Shown here piece by piece: positions 37,762 to 46,672 of a DNA stretch of 64,000 nucleotides. The notes beneath the pieces are model-generated. The model searched no databases, had not been told where the DNA came from, and saw only the letters and a list, made by a program, of their open reading frames with translations. Source of the DNA: Alcanivorax sp. 1008 (lineage in GTDB: Bacteria; Pseudomonadota; Gammaproteobacteria; Pseudomonadales; Alcanivoracaceae); assembly GCF_020667895.1 (NCBI RefSeq), contig NZ_JAFMPS010000012.1, positions 1-64,000 on the forward strand. The letters run 5' to 3'. Numbering within the stretch: position 1 is the stretch's first letter; each line of letters begins with the position of its first letter. The translations under genes and the position numbers were made by a program.

Positions 37762-38613
37762 ATGACCAATGTAATGGCCTGTATCGATGGATCCCGAGCG
37801 GCTGAAGCGGTGTGTGATTATGCGGCGTGGGCTGCTTTACGCATGCAAGCACCACTAACCTTTCTGCATGTGCTTGATCGAGCTGTTTATTCCAATGCGG
37901 TCAACCTGAGCGGCAGCATCGGCCTGGGGGCGCAGGAAGCATTACTGGAACAGCTGGCCACATTGGATGAGCAACGCAGCCGGTTGGCCCTTGAGCAGGG
38001 AAAATTGATGCTTGAAGCCGCTGTCGAGCGGGCCATTGCTGATGGTGTTCAGGTGCCGATGACCCGCCAGCGCCATGGCAATCTGGTTGATACCCTGACT
38101 GAACTGGAGAACGAAATTCGTTTGCTGGTGATCGGTAAGCAGGGAGAAGAGGGTGATCAGTTGGGCGGTCATCTGGGTAGTCATGTTGAACAGGTGATAC
38201 GGGCAACGCATCGACCGGTATTGATTACTCAGGAGTCCTATCGTGATCCACAGCGAGTCATGCTGGCATTTGATTGTAGTGCCACAACTCGCAAGGCGGT
38301 GGAGATGCTCGCTGCCAGCACTTTATTTAGCGGTTTGCCCTGTCATGTGGTGCTGGTTGGCGCAGACACGGATGACCATCGGGCACAGATGGAATGGGCT
38401 AAACAAACCCTTGAACAAGCTGGTCATGAGGCAGTGACTGCTATTGTCGCGGGGGAGGTAGAGGCTAGTTTGCGTGAGTATCAGGTCCGTGAGCAGATTG
38501 ACCTGATGGTAATCGGTGCTTACGGCCACTCCCGTATCCGTCAGTTTTTTGTTGGTAGCACCACCAATAATATGATTCTGAATGCAGCCGTGCCGCTGCT
38601 GGTTTTGCGTTAA
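37762..38613 (+). CDS. Tandem universal stress protein
   Basis: A 283-residue protein made of two Usp domains (about 1-145 and 155-283). The second ends with GAYGHSRIRQFFVGSTTNNM, which fits the ATP-binding G-2X-G-9X-G-(S/T) motif. The first has a near match (GKQGEEGDQLGGHLGS) with one extra residue. Such tandem proteins bind ATP and modulate partners during stress. It lies 11 bases after the SulP gene with GGAGAA before the ATG, so it probably regulates or senses the activity of that transporter. Confidence 0.93.
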   Translation: MTNVMACIDGSRAAEAVCDYAAWAALRMQAPLTFLHVLDRAVYSNAVNLSGSIGLGAQEALLEQLATLDEQRSRLALEQGKLMLEAAVERAIADGVQVPMTRQRHGNLVDTLTELENEIRLLVIGKQGEEGDQLGGHLGSHVEQVIRATHRPVLITQESYRDPQRVMLAFDCSATTRKAVEMLAASTLFSGLPCHVVLVGADTDDHRAQMEWAKQTLEQAGHEAVTAIVAGEVEASLREYQVREQIDLMVIGAYGHSRIRQFFVGSTTNNMILNAAVPLLVLR

Positions 38614-38642
38614 CACAGGATTTTTTCGAGCGGAGACAAGTT

Positions 38643-39335
38643 GTGCCCTATACCCGCGACGAGCATGGCAAGAGAGTTGTTGGGCGTGTCGGCGAGCCCT
38701 GGGTGTTTGTCGGCGCTGGGGTGCTGGCGGCTATCGCCGGGTACATCAATGTGGTGATGTTGGGTTTTTTTGCTGTGCCCGTTAGCCATATGAGCGGCGC
38801 TGTATCCCGTCTTAGTGGGGATATCGCACTGGGCGATATGGCTGACCTGATTCTGATTTCCGGTATTGTCGCCGGCTTTCTTGCCGGTGCCATGCTGTCC
38901 GGTATTCTCATCGGTGCCGCAACCCTGCGAGCGGGGCGCCGTTATGGCGGTGTGTTGATGCTTCAGGGGATGATGCTTGCGGTGGCCACATGGCTGGCCC
39001 TGGACAGTGTGTCGTTGGCGGTGCCGTTAGCAGCCATGGCCTGCGGCCTGCAGAATGCCATGGCTAGCAGTTATCGTGGTCTGGTGCTACGCACCACCCA
39101 TGTCACCGGAGTGGTTACCGATATTGGTGTGTTGATTGGCCAGCGTCTGCGGCAAAAGAAAATTCGCATCTGGAAGCTGTGGCTGTTGCTGACTTTGCTG
39201 TTAACTTTCTTTCTCGGAGGCGTAGTCGGCGCACTGACGCTCAAGGCCATAGGCATGCAAGCCTTGGGCATTGCCGCGTTGGTTTGCTTCGTAGTTGGCG
39301 CGGTGTATGTGTTGGTGCAGCACGCTCGTCTTTGA
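38643..39335 (+). CDS. DUF1275 (YoaK-type) membrane protein
   Basis: A 230-residue protein with six predicted membrane helices. Family segments are AAIAGYINVVMLGFFAVPVSHMSG at residues 25-48, LAAMACGLQNAMASSYRGLVLRTTHVTGV around 125-150, and a basic loop RLRQKKIRIW. The TTH(V/M)TG motif is the hallmark of DUF1275. GTG 38643 follows AGCGGAGAC. It lies 29 bases after the universal stress protein gene and completes a SulP-Usp-DUF1275 unit. Function not known. Confidence 0.9.
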   Translation: MPYTRDEHGKRVVGRVGEPWVFVGAGVLAAIAGYINVVMLGFFAVPVSHMSGAVSRLSGDIALGDMADLILISGIVAGFLAGAMLSGILIGAATLRAGRRYGGVLMLQGMMLAVATWLALDSVSLAVPLAAMACGLQNAMASSYRGLVLRTTHVTGVVTDIGVLIGQRLRQKKIRIWKLWLLLTLLLTFFLGGVVGALTLKAIGMQALGIAALVCFVVGAVYVLVQHARL

Positions 39336-39342
39336 AAAAAAA

Positions 39343-41769
39343 TTAGCGGCCGCCGGCAACCCGGCGACCTACCACACCGCCGAGCAGGGCGATGGCACAG
39401 CCCATCGCCAGTGGCAGCAATTGCCATAGCGACCACGGCAGGCTGCCCGCAAAAAGTATGACCCCGAGCGGGACAATGGCTGCTAAAACAATCAGTGTGG
39501 CACCCAACGCCGCGCTCAGTCCCAACAGGATAAATTCCAGCCAGTTCACTTTTCTGAGCAGACTCTGCCGGGCGCCCAGTGCGCGCAGGAGTTGCTGGTC
39601 ACTGCGACGTTGTGCGGCCGTAGAAAGTAATGCCGCCAACAGTACGAGTAGTGCCGCCGCCACCAGCAGGCCGGCCAGCAAAGAGGTGGCCTGACTGGCC
39701 TGGGTAACAATCGATTGGGCTCTCTCAAGAATGGCATTCACATCAAGCAGGGTAATGTGAGGCAAAGCGCCCATCAGTTCCGCCACCCTGCGGCCGTCAC
39801 CTTGGGGAAGCCAGAAACTTGTCAGCCAGGTAGCGTCTTGCTGGGCGAAGGCTCCGGGGGAAAACATAAAATAAAAATTCGGCGCGAAACTATCCCAGTC
39901 CACCTCACGGATGCTGGTGACAGTGGCTCGCATTTCACCGCGGCTGCCTACGAAGGTAAGTTTATCGCCAAGCTGGAGCCCCATGGCGTCAGCCAGCTCT
40001 GCTTCTACCGAGACCTCATCCGGGTTTGAGCCATGCCACTCACCATCGCGCACGCGGTTGCTGGGCGGCAGCTGCTGTTCTTCGGTCAACGCCAGATCTC
40101 GATTCAATGCCCGCTCGGCGCGATCATTTTCTTTGCTCACAGCATCGCGAACAGGTATGTCATTAATCAGCGTCAGGCGGCCACGGACTATGGGGTAAAC
40201 TGGCTCAGCGCGAGCTTCATGGCGGTCTAGCCAGTCGCGCAATACGGGCTGATCTGCGCTAAACAGGTTGAATACAAAATGGTTGGGCGCATTCACCGGC
40301 AGTTTGCGCTGCCACTCCTGAAGCAAACCAGTGCCGCTCTGTCCGGCCAGAGTAAGGATCGCCATGGCTAGAGTGAGTGCGGCCATCAGTGGCAAGGTGG
40401 TGGTGCGGCGTCTGCTCAGTCGTCTAATGGCCAGCCTGCTGGTGACAGACCAGTGGCGACTGCGTCTGTCCAGTAGAAGTAAGAGAGGCAGCAGCAGCGC
40501 TGGCAGCAATACACCAAATCCTGCAAGCAGCAGCAGCATCAGACCAAGGTCCATGATGGAACCAGTGAGTGTCGCGGCAATTACCATTGGGCCAACCAGT
40601 GCTGCGCCGAGCTCCAGACCGCTGCGACGTAAGTTCTGGCTGCCATGGGGGTTCAATACTTGCACCGCCGGAACCTGCACCAGGGCGCTTAGCCGGGGCA
40701 AGGAGAAGGCCGCAAACAGAGCTAAAGGCCCTAGCAGTACCATTGACCACTCCAGTGGCCCCGCCGCCAGTGAGCCATCCCAGCCAAGGGCCTGTCTGGC
40801 AAGCAGTGTGACAAGCGTGCCGAGCGCCACCCCGGCCACAACCAGAGGAAGAGTGGCGGCCAGTTCGTGACCCAGCAAACGACGAATGATGGTTGCTCGT
40901 GACGCACCAAAGGTACGCAGCAAGGCGGCTAACGTGGCCCGCCGGCTTACCCGCAGGCCGGTGGTCAAGTAAATAGCGGCGCCACATAGCAAAGTGATAA
41001 GCATCACTCCCAGACTGATCCACAGGGTTAGTTGTTTCAGTGGACCCATGGAGCGTTCCAGCTGGTACTCAACGTCCTCTATGTTCTGATCCGGGCGCAA
41101 GGTGGCTGCCAGTTGCTCCTTGAGTTGCCTCGGCTGGTCGCTGAGCATGGCGGTGTCGTAACTGATCCTTGAGCCGGGGCCAACCACACCGGTACTGTCC
41201 AGATCAGCCTGATTTAGCAGGACGCGCGGGTTCATGCTGTAGAAACCGCCACCTTGATCTGGTTCACGGCGAATCATGGCGCTGATGGTCAGGCTGGCCT
41301 GGCCGAGCTGCAGCTGATCACCGATCGCTAGCTCAAGCCGATCAAGTAGCTGGTCAGCAACCCAGACTTCGCCCACCGCTGGGCCGTGGCGTAGCTTGCT
41401 GAACTCGCCGCCAAAGCGTGAATTGCTTAGTTCAATCTCCCCCAGTAGTGGCCATTTTTCATCCACAGCCTTGGCGCTAACCAGCAGTAGCTTATTTTCG
41501 TGGATAACGACGCTTTGGAATTTGATGATTTCGGTATGTGGATGGCGGTCGATGATCTCGCGTTGTGCTGGCTCCGGTGCCCGGCTGCTGTCCAGCACCA
41601 GATCTCCACCGAGCATTTCCGCGCCCCGTGCACTGAAGCGTGTATCCAGTTCGGCGCGTAGTAGCAGTACAGTGGTCAATGCCAGTGAGGCAACAAACAG
41701 GGCCAACGCCAACACTCGGAAAGCACTATCACGCCAGGGGCGGCCCATGATGCGCAGCCAGTCTTTCAT
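39343..41769 (-). CDS. ybbP: ABC transporter permease, YbbP/FtsX-type
   Basis: An 808-residue permease with ten predicted membrane helices in the MacB/FtsX layout. After an N-terminal helix (FRVLALALFVASLALTTVLLL) comes a large periplasmic domain (ARGAEMLGGDLVLDSSRAPEP). Two FtsX-type four-helix groups follow, the first around residues 245-400 and the second near 690-800 at the C-terminus. ATG 41769 overlaps the ATPase stop by 4 bases. The pair lies next to tesA, as ybbA-ybbP do in E. coli, although TesA itself is not part of the transporter. The substrate is unknown; lipid-linked functions are suspected. Confidence 0.92.
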   Translation of the reverse strand: MKDWLRIMGRPWRDSAFRVLALALFVASLALTTVLLLRAELDTRFSARGAEMLGGDLVLDSSRAPEPAQREIIDRHPHTEIIKFQSVVIHENKLLLVSAKAVDEKWPLLGEIELSNSRFGGEFSKLRHGPAVGEVWVADQLLDRLELAIGDQLQLGQASLTISAMIRREPDQGGGFYSMNPRVLLNQADLDSTGVVGPGSRISYDTAMLSDQPRQLKEQLAATLRPDQNIEDVEYQLERSMGPLKQLTLWISLGVMLITLLCGAAIYLTTGLRVSRRATLAALLRTFGASRATIIRRLLGHELAATLPLVVAGVALGTLVTLLARQALGWDGSLAAGPLEWSMVLLGPLALFAAFSLPRLSALVQVPAVQVLNPHGSQNLRRSGLELGAALVGPMVIAATLTGSIMDLGLMLLLLAGFGVLLPALLLPLLLLLDRRSRHWSVTSRLAIRRLSRRRTTTLPLMAALTLAMAILTLAGQSGTGLLQEWQRKLPVNAPNHFVFNLFSADQPVLRDWLDRHEARAEPVYPIVRGRLTLINDIPVRDAVSKENDRAERALNRDLALTEEQQLPPSNRVRDGEWHGSNPDEVSVEAELADAMGLQLGDKLTFVGSRGEMRATVTSIREVDWDSFAPNFYFMFSPGAFAQQDATWLTSFWLPQGDGRRVAELMGALPHITLLDVNAILERAQSIVTQASQATSLLAGLLVAAALLVLLAALLSTAAQRRSDQQLLRALGARQSLLRKVNWLEFILLGLSAALGATLIVLAAIVPLGVILFAGSLPWSLWQLLPLAMGCAIALLGGVVGRRVAGGR

Positions 41770-42455
41770 GCGGCAGCCCCGTCGCTGCGTAATCTGCCCG
41801 CTTCAAGGCGCAGCTGACGGCCACAGCGGCGGGCCAATTGCGGGTCATGGGTGACCAGCACCAGCGCGGTTCCGGTGGCTTGATTCATGTCAAACAGCAG
41901 GTCTGCGATACGTTCGCCGTTAGCATGATCGAGGCTGCCGGTGGGTTCATCAGCAAACAAAAGTTTCGGTTGCACGACAAAGGCGCGCGCCAGCGCCACC
42001 CGTTGCTGTTCTCCGCCAGACAGCTGGCCGGGAAAATGTCCCATGCGTGCCTCAAGGCCAACTTGCTGAAGCCAGCGCTGGGCTTCTTTCTCGGCGTTTG
42101 ACTTGCCCTGCAGCTCCAGTGGCAGCATCACATTTTCCAGCGCAGTGAGATCCTGTACCAGATGAAAAGACTGAAAGACAAAGCCGCACAGGGCTCCCCG
42201 TCGCGCTGCGCGCTGGTCTTCATCCAGGCTGCTAAAGGCCTTGCCCTGAAGCAGAATCTCTCCCTCGCTTGGTATGTCCAGCCCAGCCAGCAGGCTCAGC
42301 AGGGTAGACTTGCCGCTGCCAGAGGGTCCGGTGATGGCAACGGTTTCCCCGGCTTTCACGTCGAGCGTGATATCGTCAAGCAGGGTCAGTAAACCTTCCG
42401 GGCCTGAAACAGTCTTATTGATCGAGTGGGCGCTGAGAATTGAGGAGTCCTGCAT
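41766..42455 (-). CDS. ybbA: ABC transporter ATPase, YbbA type
   Basis: A 229-residue ATPase of the LolD/MacB group. Walker A is [11 protein letters not shown] (about residues 41-51), the signature is [15 protein letters not shown], and Walker B is [12 protein letters not shown], with the H-loop in LVTHD. It energises the YbbP-like permease, with which it overlaps by 4 bases. The start ATG (42453-42455) overlaps the divergent tesA ATG (42454-42456) inside CATG, so each gene's promoter and ribosome site must lie in the other's coding region. Its own ribosome site is weak (AAGAAG about 8 bases before). Confidence 0.95.
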   Translation of the reverse strand: MQDSSILSAHSINKTVSGPEGLLTLLDDITLDVKAGETVAITGPSGSGKSTLLSLLAGLDIPSEGEILLQGKAFSSLDEDQRAARRGALCGFVFQSFHLVQDLTALENVMLPLELQGKSNAEKEAQRWLQQVGLEARMGHFPGQLSGGEQQRVALARAFVVQPKLLFADEPTGSLDHANGERIADLLFDMNQATGTALVLVTHDPQLARRCGRQLRLEAGRLRSDGAAA

Positions 42456-43065
42456 GCGAAATCTTCTTGTTGCTGTCGGATTGTGGTGGGCAGGCAGCTG
42501 CTACGCCGCCACCGTACTGATAGTTGGGGACAGTATCAGTGCCGCCTATGGTATTGACAAGGAGCAGGGCTGGGTGGCTCTGTTCGAAGCCGAATACGCA
42601 GCCAAGTGTGATGGCCTGAAGGTGAGTAATGCGTCAGTTAGTGGCGAGACCACAGCCGGTGGCGCAGCCAGGCTGCCCGCCATTTTGCGGGATGTGGAGC
42701 CGGATATCGTGGTGATTGAACTTGGTGGCAATGATGGGCTACGCGGATTGTCACCGCAGGCAATGGAGGGGAATCTGCGCACCATGGTTAGATTGTCGCG
42801 GCAGGCGGGCGCCCAGCCATTGCTGTTTGGCATGTACCTGCCACCCAATTACGGTGAGGCCTATCGGCAGATGTTTGATCAGGCTTTTACTCGCGTGGCT
42901 AAGTCAGAGTCTGTGGCGCTGCTGCCGTTCTTCCTCGACGGTGTTGGCGCAGTGGACGGGTTGATGCTGGAGGATGGCATTCATCCCAATGCGAAGGGGC
43001 AGCCGATCCTGTTGAATAATGCGCGCCCCCTGCTTGAGGCCGCTCTGGAGAAACACTGCCAATAG
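42454..43065 (+). CDS. tesA: Periplasmic acyl-CoA thioesterase/lysophospholipase, SGNH family
   Basis: A 203-residue SGNH hydrolase with a signal peptide cleaved after SCYA (residue 18). Block I is VGDSISAAYG (Ser nucleophile), block II the Gly in SVSGETTAGG, block III GGNDGLRG, and block V DGIHPN with the catalytic Asp and His. It hydrolyses acyl esters and thioesters, and the mature enzyme is periplasmic. ATG 42454 follows GAGGAG at 7 bases, which lies inside the first codons of the divergent ATPase gene. The larger upstream frame is rejected for this reason. Confidence 0.96.
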   Translation: MRNLLVAVGLWWAGSCYAATVLIVGDSISAAYGIDKEQGWVALFEAEYAAKCDGLKVSNASVSGETTAGGAARLPAILRDVEPDIVVIELGGNDGLRGLSPQAMEGNLRTMVRLSRQAGAQPLLFGMYLPPNYGEAYRQMFDQAFTRVAKSESVALLPFFLDGVGAVDGLMLEDGIHPNAKGQPILLNNARPLLEAALEKHCQ

Positions 43066-43103
43066 TGATGTCTGCGGCCCCTGCAAAGCATTTTTAACAG
43101 CAG

Positions 43104-45668
43104 TCACAGTTTCGGCTCTAGTGCTGCCCATACCTTCAGGATACGTTGGCGAATACCATCACTAAGGCCTTGTTCCAGTGCTGCAGATTGCTCGAGTATT
43201 TCTCGACAACGCTCAATGGTCGGCGTTCCACTGCTGCTTTTCATAGCGCTGGACAACTGTTGCAACTGCCATTGCATGCGTTGTTCCCGAGCATGTTCTG
43301 GTGATTCCAGCCCGGCGATAACCTCCAGCGCTACCGCCAATTCCTGCTGGCTGGTGTGGTCCTCGGAGACAGGAGCGTTTTCGATGCTGGCTTTCAAGGC
43401 CGACCAACGCTGCCACTGTGGCCAGCGCTGGCGTCGTTGGCGCGCGTCGCTTACGAGTGACTCACGTTGCTGTTGCAACTTTTCTTCTCGTTTGGGGCAG
43501 GGCAGGGTATTGATTCGCTCCACCATGTCAGCCAAGAGTTTCATGGCATTATCGTCGCTCGCTTGGTTCAGTGCGTGCTGCAGTGCCTGTAACTCGCAAC
43601 GTAGTGCTTCAGCCTCACTGGATGCCTGCTCACGCTGTGCTTGAAACTGCTCCTCACGGCGGGCAAATACCTGGTCGGCCAAGGTGCGGAAGCGCTTATA
43701 TAGCTTGCGCTGGCTATTAAGTGGTACCCAGCCAACGTTTTGCCAGCGCTTTTGCAAGTTCTTGAAATGCTCGGCAGATTGACGGCTATCGTCGCTATTG
43801 AGCAAAGATTGACCTTCCTCAATCAGCTTTTCCAGTTCAGCAATGTGCGTGCTGGCAATATTGTCGAGCAGATCGTCAAAACGTTTGAGGAGGTCTGAAA
43901 ATCGTTTGCTGACTTCACGAATATCGGTAAATCGTACCGGGTGATAACTTTTCCACTCCTGCGGTGCGGCACGACGAATTTCCGCTACTGCAGACCAGTC
44001 GGTGACATTTTCCGGGTTCAAGGTGGCCAAATACTGCTCAAGTTGATCGCACAGCGCGACACGTTTAGCAAGATTGGCGGCACGCTCACGGTCCTGCTCG
44101 GCAAAGTGCTCGCGGCACGGCTCCCAGGCCATGTCAGCGGCTGCACGAAAGCGGTCCCATAGGGCCTGATCGCTTTGTTGATCAGCGGACATTAGCTCGC
44201 GCCACTGCTCCTGCAGAATTTGAATGCTGTCTGCCTTCTCCTGAGCGGCCATGTCAATCTTGGCCAGCCGCTCCATCTGCTCACATAGCTGCAGCTTTTT
44301 CGGCTCGGCTGCGAAAGCATGCCAATCGCGCAATTCATCAAGCTGCGGCTTCAGTTTTTCCATGCGTGCCCGCTGAGCGGTGCTGACACCATCTTGTAGC
44401 TGCTCCAGCTTATGCCATAAACGGTTGGCAAATTTTAGCTGCCGCTGGCGAAGAGCATTGTGTAGTACGCCAATTGTACGATCCACTTCGTTGGCGGATT
44501 TTTTCCCGTTTGCAGACGCCGTTGGCTGAGGCTCATTAGGTTCTTCCTGTTCTACCGGCTTTTTGCGAAGTTCAGGTGGAACAGGAATATTTTCTGGCCA
44601 AAGCGATTCGGGGTTTTGCTGATCAAGTAGTCGCCAGTGGTCAATGAGGGACTTCCAGCTCGCCACCAGCTCAAGATAATGCTGCTCTTGAGATGGGTCA
44701 GCGGAGCTGATGTCAGTGGCTTCCTGCCAGCGCCGTTGTTGGCTGGCCAATATTGCTGCCAGGCTGTTCGATGCGGGCCACTCAGTGGCTTCATGAAGAG
44801 CCTGCAATGAGTCTTGTAAGGTATTGATCGCGGCTTTCAGTTCCAGCCGGGCGTTATCTTCGGCCTGCTGCTTTTGCTGCTGCTGCTGCCATTCATCGAC
44901 ATGTTGCTGACATTGCCGGATTAGCGCTGCGCCATGAGTTTTGGCGGGCTCCTCAAGGTGGTGGAAAATTTCCTCCCAGCTATGCTGAAGTTGTTGCAGG
45001 CGGGCAGCGTACAGGTTGTCATATGGCCGCTTGCTATGGCTCAGTAGTAGCTCTATCAGTTCCTCTCCGCGCTGTGCATGTTGCTGATATTCCTGTTGTT
45101 GCTGCTGATAAAACTTGAGCCTTTCCCGAGCCAGTTGAATCACTTTTTTGTCACGTCCATCCCGTGTCAGGCGGCGCAGGTTTTCAGGATCCTGTAGTCG
45201 CCCGGCAACGCTTATGCGTAGTTCGGCATCTGCTCCTTGCAGAGCCAGTTGCATTAGCAGCGATTCATCATCAATGCGGCTGGCGGCGGTCAGGCGGCTG
45301 GCACTGTCCTTGGCGGTATGAGCCACTGCAGCAAGAAGCGCCTGATTATCTGTTGAGCCAATAATCTGCAGGCGCTGGGCATCGGCAAGGCCAGGCTTTG
45401 CCGTGCCTGCTAGCAGAGCCTCAATTCGTTGATTGGCGCTGTCGCGCACACTTTGCTCTTTATCATTGCGGACAACATGATCCAGCACGGTCAGGTCAAT
45501 TAGCTGAGCACTGGCTGCCGCTCTTACTGCGGCGCTGGAGTCACCTCGGGCTAATATGGCGAGTGTGCTCCTGTCGCTTTCGCTATCCGGGTCCAGCGTG
45601 GTAACGGCCTGTTCGCGCACCTTGGCGTCGGTGTGCTGCCAGCGGGGTTTGAAAAAACGACTGAACAT
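43104..45668 (-). CDS. Large DUF349 repeat protein
   Basis: An 854-residue soluble, highly helical protein. The first 200 residues resemble HEAT-like repeats (DSSAAVRAAASAQLIDL, then SVRDSANQRIEALL). The remainder contains several DUF349 units, each about 70-75 residues with W-(R/E)-L and WDRFRAAAD-type motifs, for example ALWDRFRAAADMAWEPCREH and LQKRWQNVGWVP. Gln-rich stretches (YQQQQQEYQQHAQ) join them. DUF349 proteins are common in marine and pseudomonad genomes, and their role is unknown. It converges on tesA with 38 bases between, without a terminator. Confidence 0.9.
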   Translation of the reverse strand: MFSRFFKPRWQHTDAKVREQAVTTLDPDSESDRSTLAILARGDSSAAVRAAASAQLIDLTVLDHVVRNDKEQSVRDSANQRIEALLAGTAKPGLADAQRLQIIGSTDNQALLAAVAHTAKDSASRLTAASRIDDESLLMQLALQGADAELRISVAGRLQDPENLRRLTRDGRDKKVIQLARERLKFYQQQQQEYQQHAQRGEELIELLLSHSKRPYDNLYAARLQQLQHSWEEIFHHLEEPAKTHGAALIRQCQQHVDEWQQQQQKQQAEDNARLELKAAINTLQDSLQALHEATEWPASNSLAAILASQQRRWQEATDISSADPSQEQHYLELVASWKSLIDHWRLLDQQNPESLWPENIPVPPELRKKPVEQEEPNEPQPTASANGKKSANEVDRTIGVLHNALRQRQLKFANRLWHKLEQLQDGVSTAQRARMEKLKPQLDELRDWHAFAAEPKKLQLCEQMERLAKIDMAAQEKADSIQILQEQWRELMSADQQSDQALWDRFRAAADMAWEPCREHFAEQDRERAANLAKRVALCDQLEQYLATLNPENVTDWSAVAEIRRAAPQEWKSYHPVRFTDIREVSKRFSDLLKRFDDLLDNIASTHIAELEKLIEEGQSLLNSDDSRQSAEHFKNLQKRWQNVGWVPLNSQRKLYKRFRTLADQVFARREEQFQAQREQASSEAEALRCELQALQHALNQASDDNAMKLLADMVERINTLPCPKREEKLQQQRESLVSDARQRRQRWPQWQRWSALKASIENAPVSEDHTSQQELAVALEVIAGLESPEHAREQRMQWQLQQLSSAMKSSSGTPTIERCREILEQSAALEQGLSDGIRQRILKVWAALEPKL

Positions 45669-45733
45669 GCAATGCCCTCAAAGAAACGTCTGGCGATGGA
45701 AGTGCGCCTGATGATAACGGGGTGAGAGGAGAA

Positions 45734-46672
45734 TCAGTAGCGGTGTTTGCCCTGTGCATTTTTTAGCCACTGCTGCCAGCTTTGCTCCAGTGCGCTAAAG
45801 CCGCCACTCCACTGTTGATCTATTAGTTCTCGGCTGAAGTCTGCATCCGGATGTGGCGTAGTCAATAGCCTGTTGATCAGTTGACGCCCTTCGGCAGAGT
45901 CCATCAGATACCAGACTAACGACCAGCTGGTGGCATAGGACAGGTTGTCGGGGCCGTTGGCGGCGTACCACTGTTTGTATGGTGCATTGATGGTTGCAGC
46001 AAGGTGGCCGGGCCGCTCGTTGATACGGCGCTCTTGCAGAGTTTGCAGCCAGTGGCGGTCAAGCGGGATGTCGGCGCTCAATCCATGGACTTGCAGATTC
46101 TCGAAATATTCAGCCAGCCCCTCATTAAGCCAGCTGGGAATGGCGTGATCATTGCGGGCGGAAATTGCATGAGAACATTCGTGAATGATCAGTTTGATCA
46201 GGGCCCTTTCGTTTGGGATAGCCCAGGTGGTGATCTGGTTGCTAGCACTGTTGTAGAAGCCGGCGGCGTTCTCGAGTACCGGAGCAACCCGCCGCTGGTA
46301 GGTTCTGAACTCCGCTTCGTCACCATAGATCATGATGCGAAATTCAGCGCTATCCGAATACTCCATGCCCAGCGCTTGCTGATAAATTGAAAAAATCTTC
46401 ACCACGGACATGGATAACTTGTCGCGCAGGGGAGGGGGTACGCTGTAGCCAGTGCCATCGATCACAACAGAAAATGGCAGGCTATAGTCGTAGCGTTGTG
46501 ACAGATCCTCCGTGGTGGTGCTTTGCGGAGGACGGTCACCAAAGTGTAGTCGGCCGGTAGCGTCGCGCCACTGATAGATGCCGCTGCCAGCCGCCTCAGC
46601 GGCGAGCAATATCAGGCAGCACGTCGCGAGGCTAGCAAGGCATCTTTGTCGGCCCACAGTTTTGCCATCCAT
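45734..46672 (-). CDS. Secreted DUF4124 plus gluzincin (peptidase MA-like) protein
   Basis: A 312-residue exported protein. After a signal peptide (RCLASLATCCLILLAAEAAG) comes a DUF4124 segment, IYQWRDATGRLHFGDRPP, usual at the N-terminus of periplasmic proteins. The peptidase-MA-type zinc site is IIHECSHAISA near residue 165, with the third ligand in LNEGLAEYFE. The fold is that of gluzincin metallopeptidases. The start is uncertain: ATG 46672 lies 61 bases inside the upstream acyltransferase gene, while GTG 46657 has a better ribosome site (GGATGG). Either way the signal peptide is encoded in the overlap. Confidence 0.85.
   Translation of the reverse strand: MDGKTVGRQRCLASLATCCLILLAAEAAGSGIYQWRDATGRLHFGDRPPQSTTTEDLSQRYDYSLPFSVVIDGTGYSVPPPLRDKLSMSVVKIFSIYQQALGMEYSDSAEFRIMIYGDEAEFRTYQRRVAPVLENAAGFYNSASNQITTWAIPNERALIKLIIHECSHAISARNDHAIPSWLNEGLAEYFENLQVHGLSADIPLDRHWLQTLQERRINERPGHLAATINAPYKQWYAANGPDNLSYATSWSLVWYLMDSAEGRQLINRLLTTPHPDADFSRELIDQQWSGGFSALEQSWQQWLKNAQGKHRY

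Noticed and set aside
42274-42453. Upstream extension of tesA to ATG 42274
   Set aside because: The extra 60 residues are antisense to the ABC ATPase and would bury the signal peptide. ATG 42454 has a good ribosome site.
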